Below are positions 1 through 8,560 of a stretch of 64,000 nt of DNA, in pieces (the first letter of the stretch is position 1; every line of letters starts with the position of its first letter). The notes under the pieces were generated by a model, which ran no database searches, was not told where the DNA came from, and saw only the letters and a list, made by a program, of their open reading frames with translations. A program made the position numbers and the translations under genes. Location of the stretch: positions 1-64,000 of the forward strand of contig CAYUIT010000017.1 in assembly GCA_964444835.1 (NCBI GenBank), given 5' to 3'. Source of the stretch: CADEED01 sp964444835. Lineage in GTDB: Bacteria; Pseudomonadota; Gammaproteobacteria; Steroidobacterales; Steroidobacteraceae.

Positions 1-1995
1 TTCGATGCGGTCGTGCGCATCGTGGCGCCGCGCGATCGCGTCGGCGATCCGCCGCGACGCCTACGCATTCGCTGGCGCGGCATGCTGCGTGCGCCGGCGG
101 TGGGCGAGCACTGGCAATGGCTTCTCGAGGTAAGAGATCGACCGCAAACAAGTACCACCATCGATCTCGAGCGGATTTGGCTTCGTGACCGCGTACATGG
201 CGAGGCACGTGTGTTGCGGTCGCGCGCGAATCAGCGGCTGGCGGTAGCTCCCGCGTCGATCGATGCCCTGCGCGAGCGCATCAGCGTGGAGATCGCGCGT
301 CACGTGAACGACCGGGATGCACTGGCATTGATTCGCGCGCTCGCGGTGGGTCTCACGGATCAAATGACGCGTGAGCAGTGGCGCGTCTTCGCGGCAACGG
401 GCACCACGCATTTGGTCGCGATCTCGGGCATGCACGTCACGCTGTTCGCTTGGGTCGCGTTTGCCTGCGCGCGTGTGTTGTGGCGGTACGTTTCACCACT
501 GCAGCACGCGCTCGATCGCGAACCATTCGCGTTGTCGGTGGGATGGTTTGCTGCGGCCGGGTACGCCGCGTTGGCGGGCATGTCGGTGCCGACGCAGCGG
601 ACACTCTTGATGCTCGGTGCGTTCGTGCTGATGCGGCTAGCGGCACGACACACCGCACTGTTCCACACCTTTGCCCTGGCATTGCTCGCGGTCGTCGCGC
701 TCGATCCGCTCGCGCCATTGGGGGTCGGCTTCTGGCTCTCCTTCGGTGCGGTCGCCGCGATCCTGTGGACGGCGGGCACACGCTTACGCGCGAGTTCGGC
801 TGCGGCGACCGCCGTGCGCGTGCAGTGGGGCGTGTTGTTAGCATTGACACCGCTCACTGTCGCAAGCTTCGGTACGCTCTCGTTCGCGGCGGTGGCTGCC
901 AATGTCGTCGCAATCCCGCTGATCTCGTTCGTGCTCGTGCCGCTCGTGTTAGTCGGCGCGGCGAGCAGCGTGCTCATCCCGTCGCTCGCAGCGCTCGTGC
1001 TCGGGCTTGCCGAACAGCTGTACTTGGTCGCATGGCCGGCACTGTCTGCCGCTGCGGATTGGCCGCTCGCGACGCTCGCCGCGAATCCGCCTGCTGCGGC
1101 CTACTGCTTGGGGTTGCTTGGCGTCATCGTCGCCATCACGCCGGTCGATTGGCGTCTGCGCGTCACCGGCGTGCTTTCAATGTTGCCGCTCCTGGCAGTG
1201 CCCGTGCCCGAGATACCGCCGGGCCATGCGCGAATCGCGCTCAGCGATACGGGGCGGGGCGTGCTCGCGATCATTGCGACGGCGCGCCACACCGTGCTGT
1301 ACGACACCGGCGATTCGTTTGGCACGAATGGCCGGTACGTCGAATCGATCGTGCGACCGTGGCTCGCGGAATGGCAGCGTGAGCGCATCGATGTTGTGGT
1401 GTTACCGCGAGTGTCTGCCGATCGCGCGGCCGGGGTGGGGCGCCTCATCGCCACGACGCCCATCGGCAGTGTTAGGGGCGGAGGCGCATGGTTAGGCGCG
1501 CTCGTGCCGTATCGAGCGTGTGAAGCCGGTGAGCGCTGGTATTTCGATGATGTCGCGATCGTCCAAGCAGTTGCGCGGGCTGATGAGGAGCGTACCTACT
1601 GCGGCTTGCAGATCGAAGCTGGGTGGCGCGGCGTATTGCTCGCGGGCGAATTCAATCAAGCAGCCGAGCGGGCATGGCTGGCGGATAGCCGGCAAACACA
1701 CGATTGGCTCAAGCCGTGGGCGGTCCTCGTGCCGCGCCGCGCGGCGGCTAGCGCGTCCTCCGGCGAATGGTTGGCGGCGCTGAGCCCGCCGGTGGCCATC
1801 GCAACAGGAATTGCGGCGACCGGACCAACGGCGACACAAGCTCGAACGCTAGAACGGTGGCGAAACTTCGGCTCCAGAACGCTGACCACGGGGAGCGGCG
1901 AGCAGCTCGAGATCATGCTGACACCTGAAACCGCGCGCATCACAAGGCGAAAAAGTGCGAACGCGTACCCATTTCTGTGGAAAAGCGATCCGTGA
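1..1995 (+). CDS. comEC: ComEC/Rec2 family DNA-uptake channel protein (5' truncated by window edge)
   Basis: Inner-membrane channel protein that carries single-stranded DNA into the cell during transformation. The reading frame is open from base 1, so the true start lies upstream. The competence core is recognisable at bases 391-435, which encode ATGTTHLVAISGMHV, the family hallmark, followed by many hydrophobic helices to about base 1200. The C-terminal part (about 1220-1990) aligns with the metallo-beta-lactamase-like domain (LSDTGRGVLAII, VLYDTGDSFG), but the metal-binding HxHxDH segment reads LPRVSADRAAG, so the histidines are missing. It lies just upstream of exbB, and this order is common in gammaproteobacteria. 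Identity is firm. Nuclease or metal function of the C-terminal domain is doubtful. Confidence 0.9.
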   Translation, partial: FDAVVRIVAPRDRVGDPPRRLRIRWRGMLRAPAVGEHWQWLLEVRDRPQTSTTIDLERIWLRDRVHGEARVLRSRANQRLAVAPASIDALRERISVEIARHVNDRDALALIRALAVGLTDQMTREQWRVFAATGTTHLVAISGMHVTLFAWVAFACARVLWRYVSPLQHALDREPFALSVGWFAAAGYAALAGMSVPTQRTLLMLGAFVLMRLAARHTALFHTFALALLAVVALDPLAPLGVGFWLSFGAVAAILWTAGTRLRASSAAATAVRVQWGVLLALTPLTVASFGTLSFAAVAANVVAIPLISFVLVPLVLVGAASSVLIPSLAALVLGLAEQLYLVAWPALSAAADWPLATLAANPPAAAYCLGLLGVIVAITPVDWRLRVTGVLSMLPLLAVPVPEIPPGHARIALSDTGRGVLAIIATARHTVLYDTGDSFGTNGRYVESIVRPWLAEWQRERIDVVVLPRVSADRAAGVGRLIATTPIGSVRGGGAWLGALVPYRACEAGERWYFDDVAIVQAVARADEERTYCGLQIEAGWRGVLLAGEFNQAAERAWLADSRQTHDWLKPWAVLVPRRAAASASSGEWLAALSPPVAIATGIAATGPTATQARTLERWRNFGSRTLTTGSGEQLEIMLTPETARITRRKSANAYPFLWKSDP

Positions 1996-2027
1996 CCGGC
2001 AGGTGCCTCGTTCGGTATGATTGCATA

Positions 2028-2684
2028 ATGTGGGAAATCGTTCGGGCCGGCGGCCCCTTAATGTGGCCGATCATCGCGTGCTCCGTGGTCGCGGCCGCGA
2101 TCATTTTGGAGCGCTTGTGGACTTTACAGCCGAAGCGCGTGTTACCGAGCGACCTGCTGCAGAAGGTCACCCAGCTCGTCGAGCAGAATCAAGTCAACGA
2201 GAAAGTCATCGACGCACTCGAGAAGAGTTCGCCCCTCGGGCGCGTGTTGGCCGTGGGTCTCGCGAACCGGCACCGCGGCCGCACCATCGTCATGGAGCGG
2301 CTCCAAGATACAGGACGCCATGTCGTCGTCGAACTCGAGCGTTTCCTCAACACGCTCGGCACGATCGCTGGTGTATCGCCGCTGCTCGGGTTGTTAGGAA
2401 CGGTGACCGGCATCATCAAAGCCTTCAACGCGATCAATGCCGGTGGTATGGGCGATCCGCGCATGTTGTCGGGCGGCATCAGTGAGGCGCTGATCACGAC
2501 GGCGGCCGGCCTGATGGTCGCGATTCCCGCGCTGGTCGGGTACCGTTATTTGCGAGGGCGCATCGATCGAATCGTCGTCGACATGGAAAAGCACGCGATT
2601 CAATTGGTCGAGCAGCTCGATGACATTTCCGCGCGGGGCACTGGTGCCGCCGCAGCGGGCACGCCGAACGCACGCGCGGCATGA
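2028..2684 (+). CDS. exbB: ExbB/TolQ/MotA-family proton channel protein
   Basis: 218-residue inner-membrane protein of the TolQ/ExbB/MotA family, which with an ExbD/TolR partner uses the proton gradient to energise envelope processes. Three hydrophobic segments are visible at about residues 10-28, 109-133 and 155-175; the second and third carry the small-residue-rich GLLGTVTGI and TTAAGLMVAIPALV typical of the family. The ATG at 2028 is preferred over an in-frame ATG at 1977 that would overlap comEC, because MWEIVRAGGPLMWPI is the family-like N-terminus. No Shine-Dalgarno is evident and a TATGAT box ends 6 bases upstream. It overlaps exbD by ATGA. No tolA, tolB or pal is nearby, so the partner receptor is unknown. 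Confidence 0.9.
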   Translation: MWEIVRAGGPLMWPIIACSVVAAAIILERLWTLQPKRVLPSDLLQKVTQLVEQNQVNEKVIDALEKSSPLGRVLAVGLANRHRGRTIVMERLQDTGRHVVVELERFLNTLGTIAGVSPLLGLLGTVTGIIKAFNAINAGGMGDPRMLSGGISEALITTAAGLMVAIPALVGYRYLRGRIDRIVVDMEKHAIQLVEQLDDISARGTGAAAAGTPNARAA

Positions 2685-3112
2685 ACCTCAAACCGCGACG
2701 ATCGGAAGAGCCCGAGATCAATCTCACGTCGCTCATCGACGTCGTGTTATTGCTGGTCGTGTTCTTCATGTTGTCGTCGACGTTTGTGGACGAGAGTCGC
2801 CTCAAGGTGCAGTTGCCCGAAGCCAGCGTGGCGCCGAGTAATTCCCGGAACGCGGATCCTGTCGTCGTCACGGTTACGCAGACGGGTGGTTATCGCGTGA
2901 ACGAGCGCGAGCTCATCAATGCCAGCCCAGACACGCTGCGGGCGGCGATCCAGCAAGTGGCAGGCACCGATCGGAGTCGCGCCGTGACCGTGAGGGCCGA
3001 TGCGCGTGCGACACACCAATCCGTCGTGACCGCGATGGACGTGATCGGTCGCTTGGGGTTTGCACGCGTGAATATCGCCACGGTCAACGAGACTAGCGCG
3101 CCCAAACCGTGA
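2681..3112 (+). CDS. exbD: ExbD/TolR-family biopolymer transport protein
   Basis: 143-residue single-pass inner-membrane protein, partner of the preceding ExbB-type channel. The N-terminus EPEINLTSLIDVVLLLVVFFM holds the one transmembrane helix (about residues 17-33) with the conserved proton-relay aspartate at position 20. The rest is a periplasmic domain ending around VTAMDVIGRLGFARVNIATV, the usual ExbD/TolR C-terminal fold. The start codon overlaps the exbB stop (ATGA), indicating translational coupling. Placement directly before msbA and lpxK matches the arrangement known in pseudomonads and xanthomonads. Confidence 0.92.
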   Translation: MNLKPRRSEEPEINLTSLIDVVLLLVVFFMLSSTFVDESRLKVQLPEASVAPSNSRNADPVVVTVTQTGGYRVNERELINASPDTLRAAIQQVAGTDRSRAVTVRADARATHQSVVTAMDVIGRLGFARVNIATVNETSAPKP

Positions 3113-3119
3113 GGCGCTC

Positions 3120-4895
3120 GTGACCACGCCCAGTTCGCCCGGCGCAACGGGTTCCAACATCGACAATCCAAGCCACGTGTATCGCCGTTTACTCGGCTAC
3201 GCGCGACCGCACCTTGGCATGTTCGCGATCGGCGTCGTGGGCATGACCATGTTCGCAGCGACTGACGCCACCATGGCGTGGTTCGTCAGGGAGTTCCTCA
3301 ATAGCACGTTCGTCGAGCGCGATCCGACGGTGCTGTGGTTCGTGCCCGTTGGAATCGTCGTGCTGTTTTTAATCCGCGGCATCGGCGACTACATGTCGAA
3401 TTATTTTCCGGGCTATGTGGGTCGGCAGATCATCAAGGCGTTGCGGGCGGAGCTGTTTGCTCACTACTTGAAGCTGCCGGCGGCGTATTACGATCGGGCG
3501 TCGTCGGCCACGATGTTGTCGCGCCTGACATACAACATTGAACAAGTGGCGGAGGCGACCACCAACTCCATCACCGTGCTGATCCGAGATACGCTCACGA
3601 TCATTGGCTTGTTAGTGACTTTGTTCTTGCTGAATTGGCAACTGGCGAGTTTTGTGATTGCCTTGGCGCCGCTGATCAGTTGGCTCATCCAGAAGATCAA
3701 TCAGTCCTTTCGGCGCTATAGCACGCGGATCCAGAACTCGATGGGCGACGTCACCCGGGTCGCGAAAGAAGCACTCGAGGGTCATCGAGTCGTCAAAGTG
3801 TTCAACGCGCAAGAGGTGGAGCAACGTGCGTTCGAATCGGTGAACGAGCTCAATCGTCACAGCAATATGCGTCTCATCGCTGCGAAAGCCACCAGTAATC
3901 CGGTGGTGCAGTTGATCGCTGCGATGGGGCTCGGCGGTGTGCTGTGGGTGGCCCTGAAGCAGGTCGATTCCAAAGAGATGAGCGTCGGCGACTTCATGGC
4001 GTTCATCACCGCGCTATTGCTCGTGACCGCGCCACTGCGGCGGCTCGTGGGCATCTTCGTCCCGCTGCAACAAGGCATCGCGGCGGGTGCGGGCGTATTC
4101 GATGTTCTCGATCAGCCGGTCGAGGAGTTTACCCAAGGCCGCAAGCTCGAACGCGCCCGCGGCGATGTGGTCTTTCGCAACGTGAGCTTTGCCTACACGA
4201 GCGACAAAGGCGCCGTGCTGCGCGACGTGTCGTTAGTGATCCCGGCAGGTAAGACCTTTGCTTTCGTCGGCAAATCGGGCAGCGGCAAGTCGACGCTCGT
4301 CGGGCTAGTGCCGCGCTTCTATGACGCGACCTCGGGCAGCGTGTCGCTCGATGGCGTGGACGTACGCGAGTATGCGCTCGGCGATCTGCGCAATCAGATC
4401 AGCCTCGTGAGCCAAGATGTGCTGATGTTCGATGACTCTATTCGCAACAACATTGCGTTCGGTGCGCCGGGTGCGACGCGTGAGGCCGTCGAGCGCGCCG
4501 CTGAAGCCGCGTGGGTGATGGAATTCGCACGCGAGCTGCCGCAAGGGCTCGATACGCCCGTTGGAGATCGCGGCGCGTTGTTGTCGGGCGGGCAGCGGCA
4601 ACGCATCGCCATCGCACGTGCGTTGCTCAAAGACTCACCAATCCTGATTCTCGACGAGGCCACGTCAGCGCTCGACAACGAACTCGAGCGTCGTATACAA
4701 GAGGCGATCGGCGAATTGAAGAAGAATCGAACCACCTTGGTGATTGCGCATCGCTTGTCGACGATCGAACAGGCGGATGCGATCGTCGTGATGGACGACG
4801 GGCGCATCGTCGAGCAGGGCACGCATCCTGAGTTGCTTGCTCGCGACGGCGTCTACGCGTCACTGAGTCGCTTGCAGGCTGGCAGCGCCCATTGA
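3120..4895 (+). CDS. msbA: Lipid A export ATP-binding/permease protein MsbA
   Basis: 591-residue half-transporter of the ABC exporter family that flips core-lipid A across the inner membrane. The N-terminal half (about residues 20-320) carries the six-helix membrane domain. The nucleotide-binding domain follows, with Walker A GKSGSGKST at about 384-392, signature LSGGQRQR at about 488-495, Walker B ILILDEATSALD at about 507-518 and the H-loop histidine in VIAHRLST. A GTG start at 3120 is used, 7 bases after exbD. Length matches the family (about 580-600). The neighbour lpxK starts 10 bases downstream, giving the classical msbA-lpxK pair. Confidence 0.95.
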   Translation: MTTPSSPGATGSNIDNPSHVYRRLLGYARPHLGMFAIGVVGMTMFAATDATMAWFVREFLNSTFVERDPTVLWFVPVGIVVLFLIRGIGDYMSNYFPGYVGRQIIKALRAELFAHYLKLPAAYYDRASSATMLSRLTYNIEQVAEATTNSITVLIRDTLTIIGLLVTLFLLNWQLASFVIALAPLISWLIQKINQSFRRYSTRIQNSMGDVTRVAKEALEGHRVVKVFNAQEVEQRAFESVNELNRHSNMRLIAAKATSNPVVQLIAAMGLGGVLWVALKQVDSKEMSVGDFMAFITALLLVTAPLRRLVGIFVPLQQGIAAGAGVFDVLDQPVEEFTQGRKLERARGDVVFRNVSFAYTSDKGAVLRDVSLVIPAGKTFAFVGKSGSGKSTLVGLVPRFYDATSGSVSLDGVDVREYALGDLRNQISLVSQDVLMFDDSIRNNIAFGAPGATREAVERAAEAAWVMEFARELPQGLDTPVGDRGALLSGGQRQRIAIARALLKDSPILILDEATSALDNELERRIQEAIGELKKNRTTLVIAHRLSTIEQADAIVVMDDGRIVEQGTHPELLARDGVYASLSRLQAGSAH

Positions 4896-4905
4896 GCGTG
4901 GCACC

Positions 4906-5910
4906 GTGCGCGAGCAGTTAGTCGCGAGTTGGTACACAGCGGCCTCTAACAAGCGCTGGTTGCCGCTGGGTTGGCTGTATGGCTTCGTCACGGCCACACG
5001 CCGCGTGTTGTTTCGATTGGGCGTGTTGCGGATCACGCGCGTCGAGCGCCCCGTGATCGTCGTGGGCAACCTGACGGTTGGCGGCACGGGCAAAACGCCG
5101 CTCGTCATTCATTTGGTGGAGCAGCTGCAGCGGCGTGGCGTGAAGGTGGCCGTCGTTTCGCGCGGCTACGCGAGTCAAGCGCGCGATGTCGTCACGGTGA
5201 CACCGCACAGCGATCCGACCGCGGTCGGTGATGAGCCGGTGCTGATCGCGGCGCGAACCCGCTGCCATGTGTTCGTATCCCCAGATCGTGTCGCGGCCGC
5301 ACGCGCAGCGATCGCCGACAAAGCCGACATCGTGGTGAGCGACGACGGACTGCAACACTATGCGCTCGCGCGCGACTTCGAGATCGTCGTCATCGATGGC
5401 GCGCGCGGATTCGGCAATGGACATCTGTTACCCCGCGGGCCACTGCGCGAACCGACGACGCGCCTGCGCGAAGTCGATTGCATCGTCATGAATGGGCCGA
5501 CCCAGGTGAGTCTGCCGGCAGGCTCTGCGCCGTCGTTGATGATGCGCTTGGTGCCCGGTGATGCGCATGCCGTGTCGGGGCTGGGTTTGGCACGGTCGCT
5601 GGGTTCTTTCCGCGGCGCGCCTGTGCATGCCGTGGCCGGCATTGGCAATCCGCAACGTTTCTTTGCGATGCTGCGTGAAGCAGGGCTCGACGTATGGGAG
5701 CATGCGTTTCCCGATCATCACGCGTTCACGACTGCGGATTTGCGTTTTGCCGACGACGCGCCAATCCTCATGACCGAGAAAGATGCCGTAAAATGCCGCG
5801 CGTTCGCCGACGAGCGGCTGTGGTATGTGCCCGTGACGGCCTCGCTCGGCAGCGAGTCGTTGATCGATCGCGTGTTCGCCAAGCTGAATGGGATGAAGGC
5901 CAGTGGATAG
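4906..5910 (+). CDS. lpxK: Tetraacyldisaccharide 4'-kinase LpxK
   Basis: 334-residue membrane-associated kinase that phosphorylates the 4' position of the lipid A precursor. The N-terminal hydrophobic segment (about residues 20-40) anchors it. The P-loop GGTGKT follows at residues 59-64 in the conserved context VVGNLTVGGTGKTPLV, then SRGYAS and SDDGLQHYAL, all LpxK hallmarks. A GTG start at 4906 is assumed because it gives the usual N-terminus. It is preceded by msbA and its 3' end overlaps the next small gene by 8 bases, consistent with one transcript for the lipid A block. Confidence 0.95.
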   Translation: MREQLVASWYTAASNKRWLPLGWLYGFVTATRRVLFRLGVLRITRVERPVIVVGNLTVGGTGKTPLVIHLVEQLQRRGVKVAVVSRGYASQARDVVTVTPHSDPTAVGDEPVLIAARTRCHVFVSPDRVAAARAAIADKADIVVSDDGLQHYALARDFEIVVIDGARGFGNGHLLPRGPLREPTTRLREVDCIVMNGPTQVSLPAGSAPSLMMRLVPGDAHAVSGLGLARSLGSFRGAPVHAVAGIGNPQRFFAMLREAGLDVWEHAFPDHHAFTTADLRFADDAPILMTEKDAVKCRAFADERLWYVPVTASLGSESLIDRVFAKLNGMKASG

Positions 5911-6091
5911 CAGACTCCTCGATATACTCGCTTGCCCGCTGTGCAAGGGCCCGCTCAAGCACGACCGCACACACAAAGTGCTGGTATGCCGCGCCGATCG
6001 CTTGGCGTTTCCGATTCGTGACGACGTGCCTGTGATGCTCGAGGAAGAAGCGCGACAGCTCACGCCGGACGATCCGTTGCTCGAGCGCTAA
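5903..6091 (+). CDS. ycaR: Trm112-like/YcaR family small zinc-ribbon protein
   Basis: 62-residue protein of the Trm112p-like family (E. coli YcaR). Visible hallmarks are RLLDILACPLCKGPL with a CxxC pair, a third cysteine in VLVCRADRLAFPIRDDVPVMLEEEAR, and family-typical length. Bacterial members sit between lpxK and kdsB, exactly as here; eukaryotic Trm112 activates methyltransferases, but the bacterial role is not settled. The GTG start at 5903 lies inside the 3' end of lpxK (8-base overlap), suggesting translational coupling. Confidence 0.9.
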   Translation: MDSRLLDILACPLCKGPLKHDRTHKVLVCRADRLAFPIRDDVPVMLEEEARQLTPDDPLLER

Positions 6092-6115
6092 TCACTGACA
6101 GCGCGCAACACGACG

Positions 6116-6877
6116 ATGTTCCGAGTTGTTATTCCCGCTCGCTACGGCTCGACGCGCTTGCCGGGGAAGGCGTTGATCGATTTGGCCGGCAAGCCCATGG
6201 TGCAATGGGTCTACGAGCGTGCTCGCGCGAGCCGCGCGGCGGACGTCGTGATTGCAACCGACGATACCCGGATCGCGAGTGCGGCTGAACGTTTCGGGGC
6301 GCTCGTTGTCATGACCGATCCCGCGCATGCTTCGGGAACGGACCGCATCGCGGAGGTGGCGGCGCGGCAGGCGTGGCCCGACGCAGACATCATCGTGAAT
6401 GTGCAAGGCGACGAGCCGCTGATTCCGCCGGTGATCATCGATCAAGTCGCGCAGCTTCTCGCACGCGCTGAGTGGGCTGGCATGGCAACCTTGAGTGCGC
6501 CGCTGCGCGACGACGCCGACTACTTCGACCCGAGCGTCGTCAAGGTTGTCGCGAGCGCTGCGGGTCGCGCGCTGTACTTCAGTCGGGCACCGATTCCCTG
6601 GGATCGCGATGCTGGCATGGATCGCACGTTTGGCACGTGGCATCCGCCAGCAGCGGCTCAGCGTCACCTGGGTATTTATGCGTATCGGGTCGGCGTGTTG
6701 CGGCGGCTCGCGCAGTTGCCGCCGGCGCCGCTCGAGTCGATCGAAAAGCTCGAGCAACTGCGGGCGCTCGCGCACGGACTGGAGATCGCAATCGAAGTGG
6801 CCCACCAGGCGCCGCCGGCCGATGTGAACACACCGGCCGACGTTGCACGCGCCGCGCGTTGGCTGAGTGAGCACTAA
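6116..6877 (+). CDS. kdsB: 3-deoxy-manno-octulosonate cytidylyltransferase KdsB
   Basis: 253-residue cytosolic enzyme that makes CMP-Kdo from CTP and Kdo for the lipopolysaccharide inner core. The N-terminal nucleotide-binding motif IPARYGSTRLPGK is at residues 6-18, followed by VVIATDDTRI, NVQGDEPLIPP and the C-terminal YAYRVGVLRRL/ESIEKLEQLRAL segments typical of KdsB. It begins 24 bases after the Trm112-like gene. In many relatives kdsB is followed by a low-molecular-weight phosphatase gene and murB; here the phosphatase appears only at 22932 and murB is absent from the window. Confidence 0.95.
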   Translation: MFRVVIPARYGSTRLPGKALIDLAGKPMVQWVYERARASRAADVVIATDDTRIASAAERFGALVVMTDPAHASGTDRIAEVAARQAWPDADIIVNVQGDEPLIPPVIIDQVAQLLARAEWAGMATLSAPLRDDADYFDPSVVKVVASAAGRALYFSRAPIPWDRDAGMDRTFGTWHPPAAAQRHLGIYAYRVGVLRRLAQLPPAPLESIEKLEQLRALAHGLEIAIEVAHQAPPADVNTPADVARAARWLSEH

Positions 6878-6958
6878 CTTCCGCGTTATGTCGTAAAACA
6901 TCCCCGCTCGTGGCTTTTGCGGACGAGCGCGAACGCGCTCGCGTGGCATACTGAATTC

Positions 6959-8485
6959 ATGGGGATCGATACGAAGGGAACTCGCTACTTCGATCGTTAC
7001 GTATTCGTTGCACAGCGCAGCACCACAGCACGCGGTGCGCTCTGGGAAGCGTATGACGCGATGCGCAACGAGGATGTGGCGATCGAGGTGATCGGACCGC
7101 CGGAAGCGCTGCGCGCAGACGCCTGGGTGCAGTTGCAACGGGAGCACTCCGTGTCGGAGCGCATCGCTCACGCAAATGTGCTCGCGGTGCACGAACCACG
7201 GCGTGCTGATGGTGTGCTGATGCGCATCATGCAATTTGCGGCCAACGGCCGGCTGAGTGCCACGCCCGAGTTGCCGCAAGCGGCGCTATTGCCGATTTTG
7301 ATCGACGTCGCAGAAGCGTTGCGGCATGCGCATGCGAGCGGCATCGCGCATCTCGACTTGTCAGCGCGCGCGGTGTTCCTCGATGCGGGTCATTGCGCGC
7401 TCGTCAGTGGTTTTCAATATGCTGGCGGAACGCCTGCGGAATTCGACGCGGCCGTGCGCAAAGACCTGCGCGACTTTGCTGCGCTCACCAGTCAGTTGTT
7501 AGAGGGGAGCGAGGCATCGCGGCGCGAGTTGCCACCGCGCTTGCGAGCGATGTGCGATGCGATCCATGAGTCGACTTTCACCTCGCGCCCGGTAACCTTT
7601 GCGACGATTGCCGAAGAACTCGAACTTGCGCTGCACGACACGGCACCACTCGCGAGTCCGCACGATGCGGCGCAGCGACCCGCTGAGCAGCCGGATCGCG
7701 CCGTCAACCTCGCGACTCTCGCACTGCAGCCGGCGCCGTCGACCGAGCTCGTTGCCGTGGTTGCCCGAGAGCCCGCGTCGCTCGCGCCCCTCGCCGCGAC
7801 CGAAGAGCCGGCCGTACGCGATAGTCGACCGGTGCCGCGACGTCTGCCGCGAGTGCGGCGCGAGGCGTTGGCGTGGCGGTGGTTAGCGGGCGTCGTGGCG
7901 ATCGCGATTGTCGGTAGCGCGTGGTACCTCGGGCAGCGTAATGCCGCTCGCGTGGGCGATGCCGCGATGCCGATGCCGCAAGCGTCCGATTCCGTACGTG
8001 CACCAGTTGCGGCGCCCGCGACCGCCGTGGCTCGCGCTGCGACCTTGGTTGAGAGTGGGATCGCGGCGTTGAACGAGTTCGACGGCGTTGCGGCTCGCCA
8101 CGCATTTACCGCGGCGCTGAAGCTGGACCCGCAGAATGCAGCCGCACGACGCGGGCTACTGCGCAGCGAACGGTTAGCCGCCGTACAAAAGTTGGTGAGT
8201 GAAGCCCGGCGTGACGAAGTGGCGGGCGAGATCTTCACGGCCGCGCAACGCTATTCACAAGCTGCGGTGCTCGATCCAGAGCATGCGGTTCCCTCGATGG
8301 CGCTCGCGCGCTTACGCCGCGCAGTCGGCGCGGAGCCGCAACGGCGGCAGCGTCTCGAGGCACATGTGTTGTCGGGAGCGGGGCAAGGAGTCGCGACAAA
8401 CCGCGAGTTGCAGTCCATAGCATCGCGCCCAAGTGCTGAGTCACACACGCAAGACGGGCGCGTACTGGCAACTTCGCGCCAGTGA
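6959..8485 (+). CDS. Membrane-anchored pseudokinase with C-terminal TPR-like region
   Basis: 508-residue protein with a Ser/Thr kinase-like fold at its N-terminus (about residues 10-230), a single transmembrane helix near 305-323 (WLAGVVAIAIVGSAWYLG) and a C-terminal helical repeat region (about 350-470) with TPR-like pairs such as AARHAFTAALKLDPQNAAAR and AQRYSQAAVLDPEHA. Kinase landmarks are altered. The beta-3 VAIK lysine is Glu (VAIEV, E43). The catalytic loop is HLDLSARAVFL, so the Asp remains but the Asn is lost. DFG is replaced by SGF (150-152). Activity is therefore unlikely and a scaffold or sensor role more plausible. ATG 6959 is chosen over an earlier in-frame start at 6917 because a CATACT box lies 6 bases upstream and the homologous part begins here. 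The substrate or partner is unknown. Confidence 0.7.
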   Translation: MGIDTKGTRYFDRYVFVAQRSTTARGALWEAYDAMRNEDVAIEVIGPPEALRADAWVQLQREHSVSERIAHANVLAVHEPRRADGVLMRIMQFAANGRLSATPELPQAALLPILIDVAEALRHAHASGIAHLDLSARAVFLDAGHCALVSGFQYAGGTPAEFDAAVRKDLRDFAALTSQLLEGSEASRRELPPRLRAMCDAIHESTFTSRPVTFATIAEELELALHDTAPLASPHDAAQRPAEQPDRAVNLATLALQPAPSTELVAVVAREPASLAPLAATEEPAVRDSRPVPRRLPRVRREALAWRWLAGVVAIAIVGSAWYLGQRNAARVGDAAMPMPQASDSVRAPVAAPATAVARAATLVESGIAALNEFDGVAARHAFTAALKLDPQNAAARRGLLRSERLAAVQKLVSEARRDEVAGEIFTAAQRYSQAAVLDPEHAVPSMALARLRRAVGAEPQRRQRLEAHVLSGAGQGVATNRELQSIASRPSAESHTQDGRVLATSRQ

Positions 8486-8560
8486 CCCTACGCGGCTCGC
8501 CGCCAGCGAGTCAGGCAGCGTAAAGTTCTCATCCCAATCAGTCGCTTTGGTGGGCTCGGC

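Noticed and set aside
6092..7279. 395-residue open frame on the minus strand across kdsB and the pseudokinase gene
   Set aside because: It lies antisense to two well-supported genes, has no recognisable family motif and is the sort of long chance frame common in GC-rich DNA.
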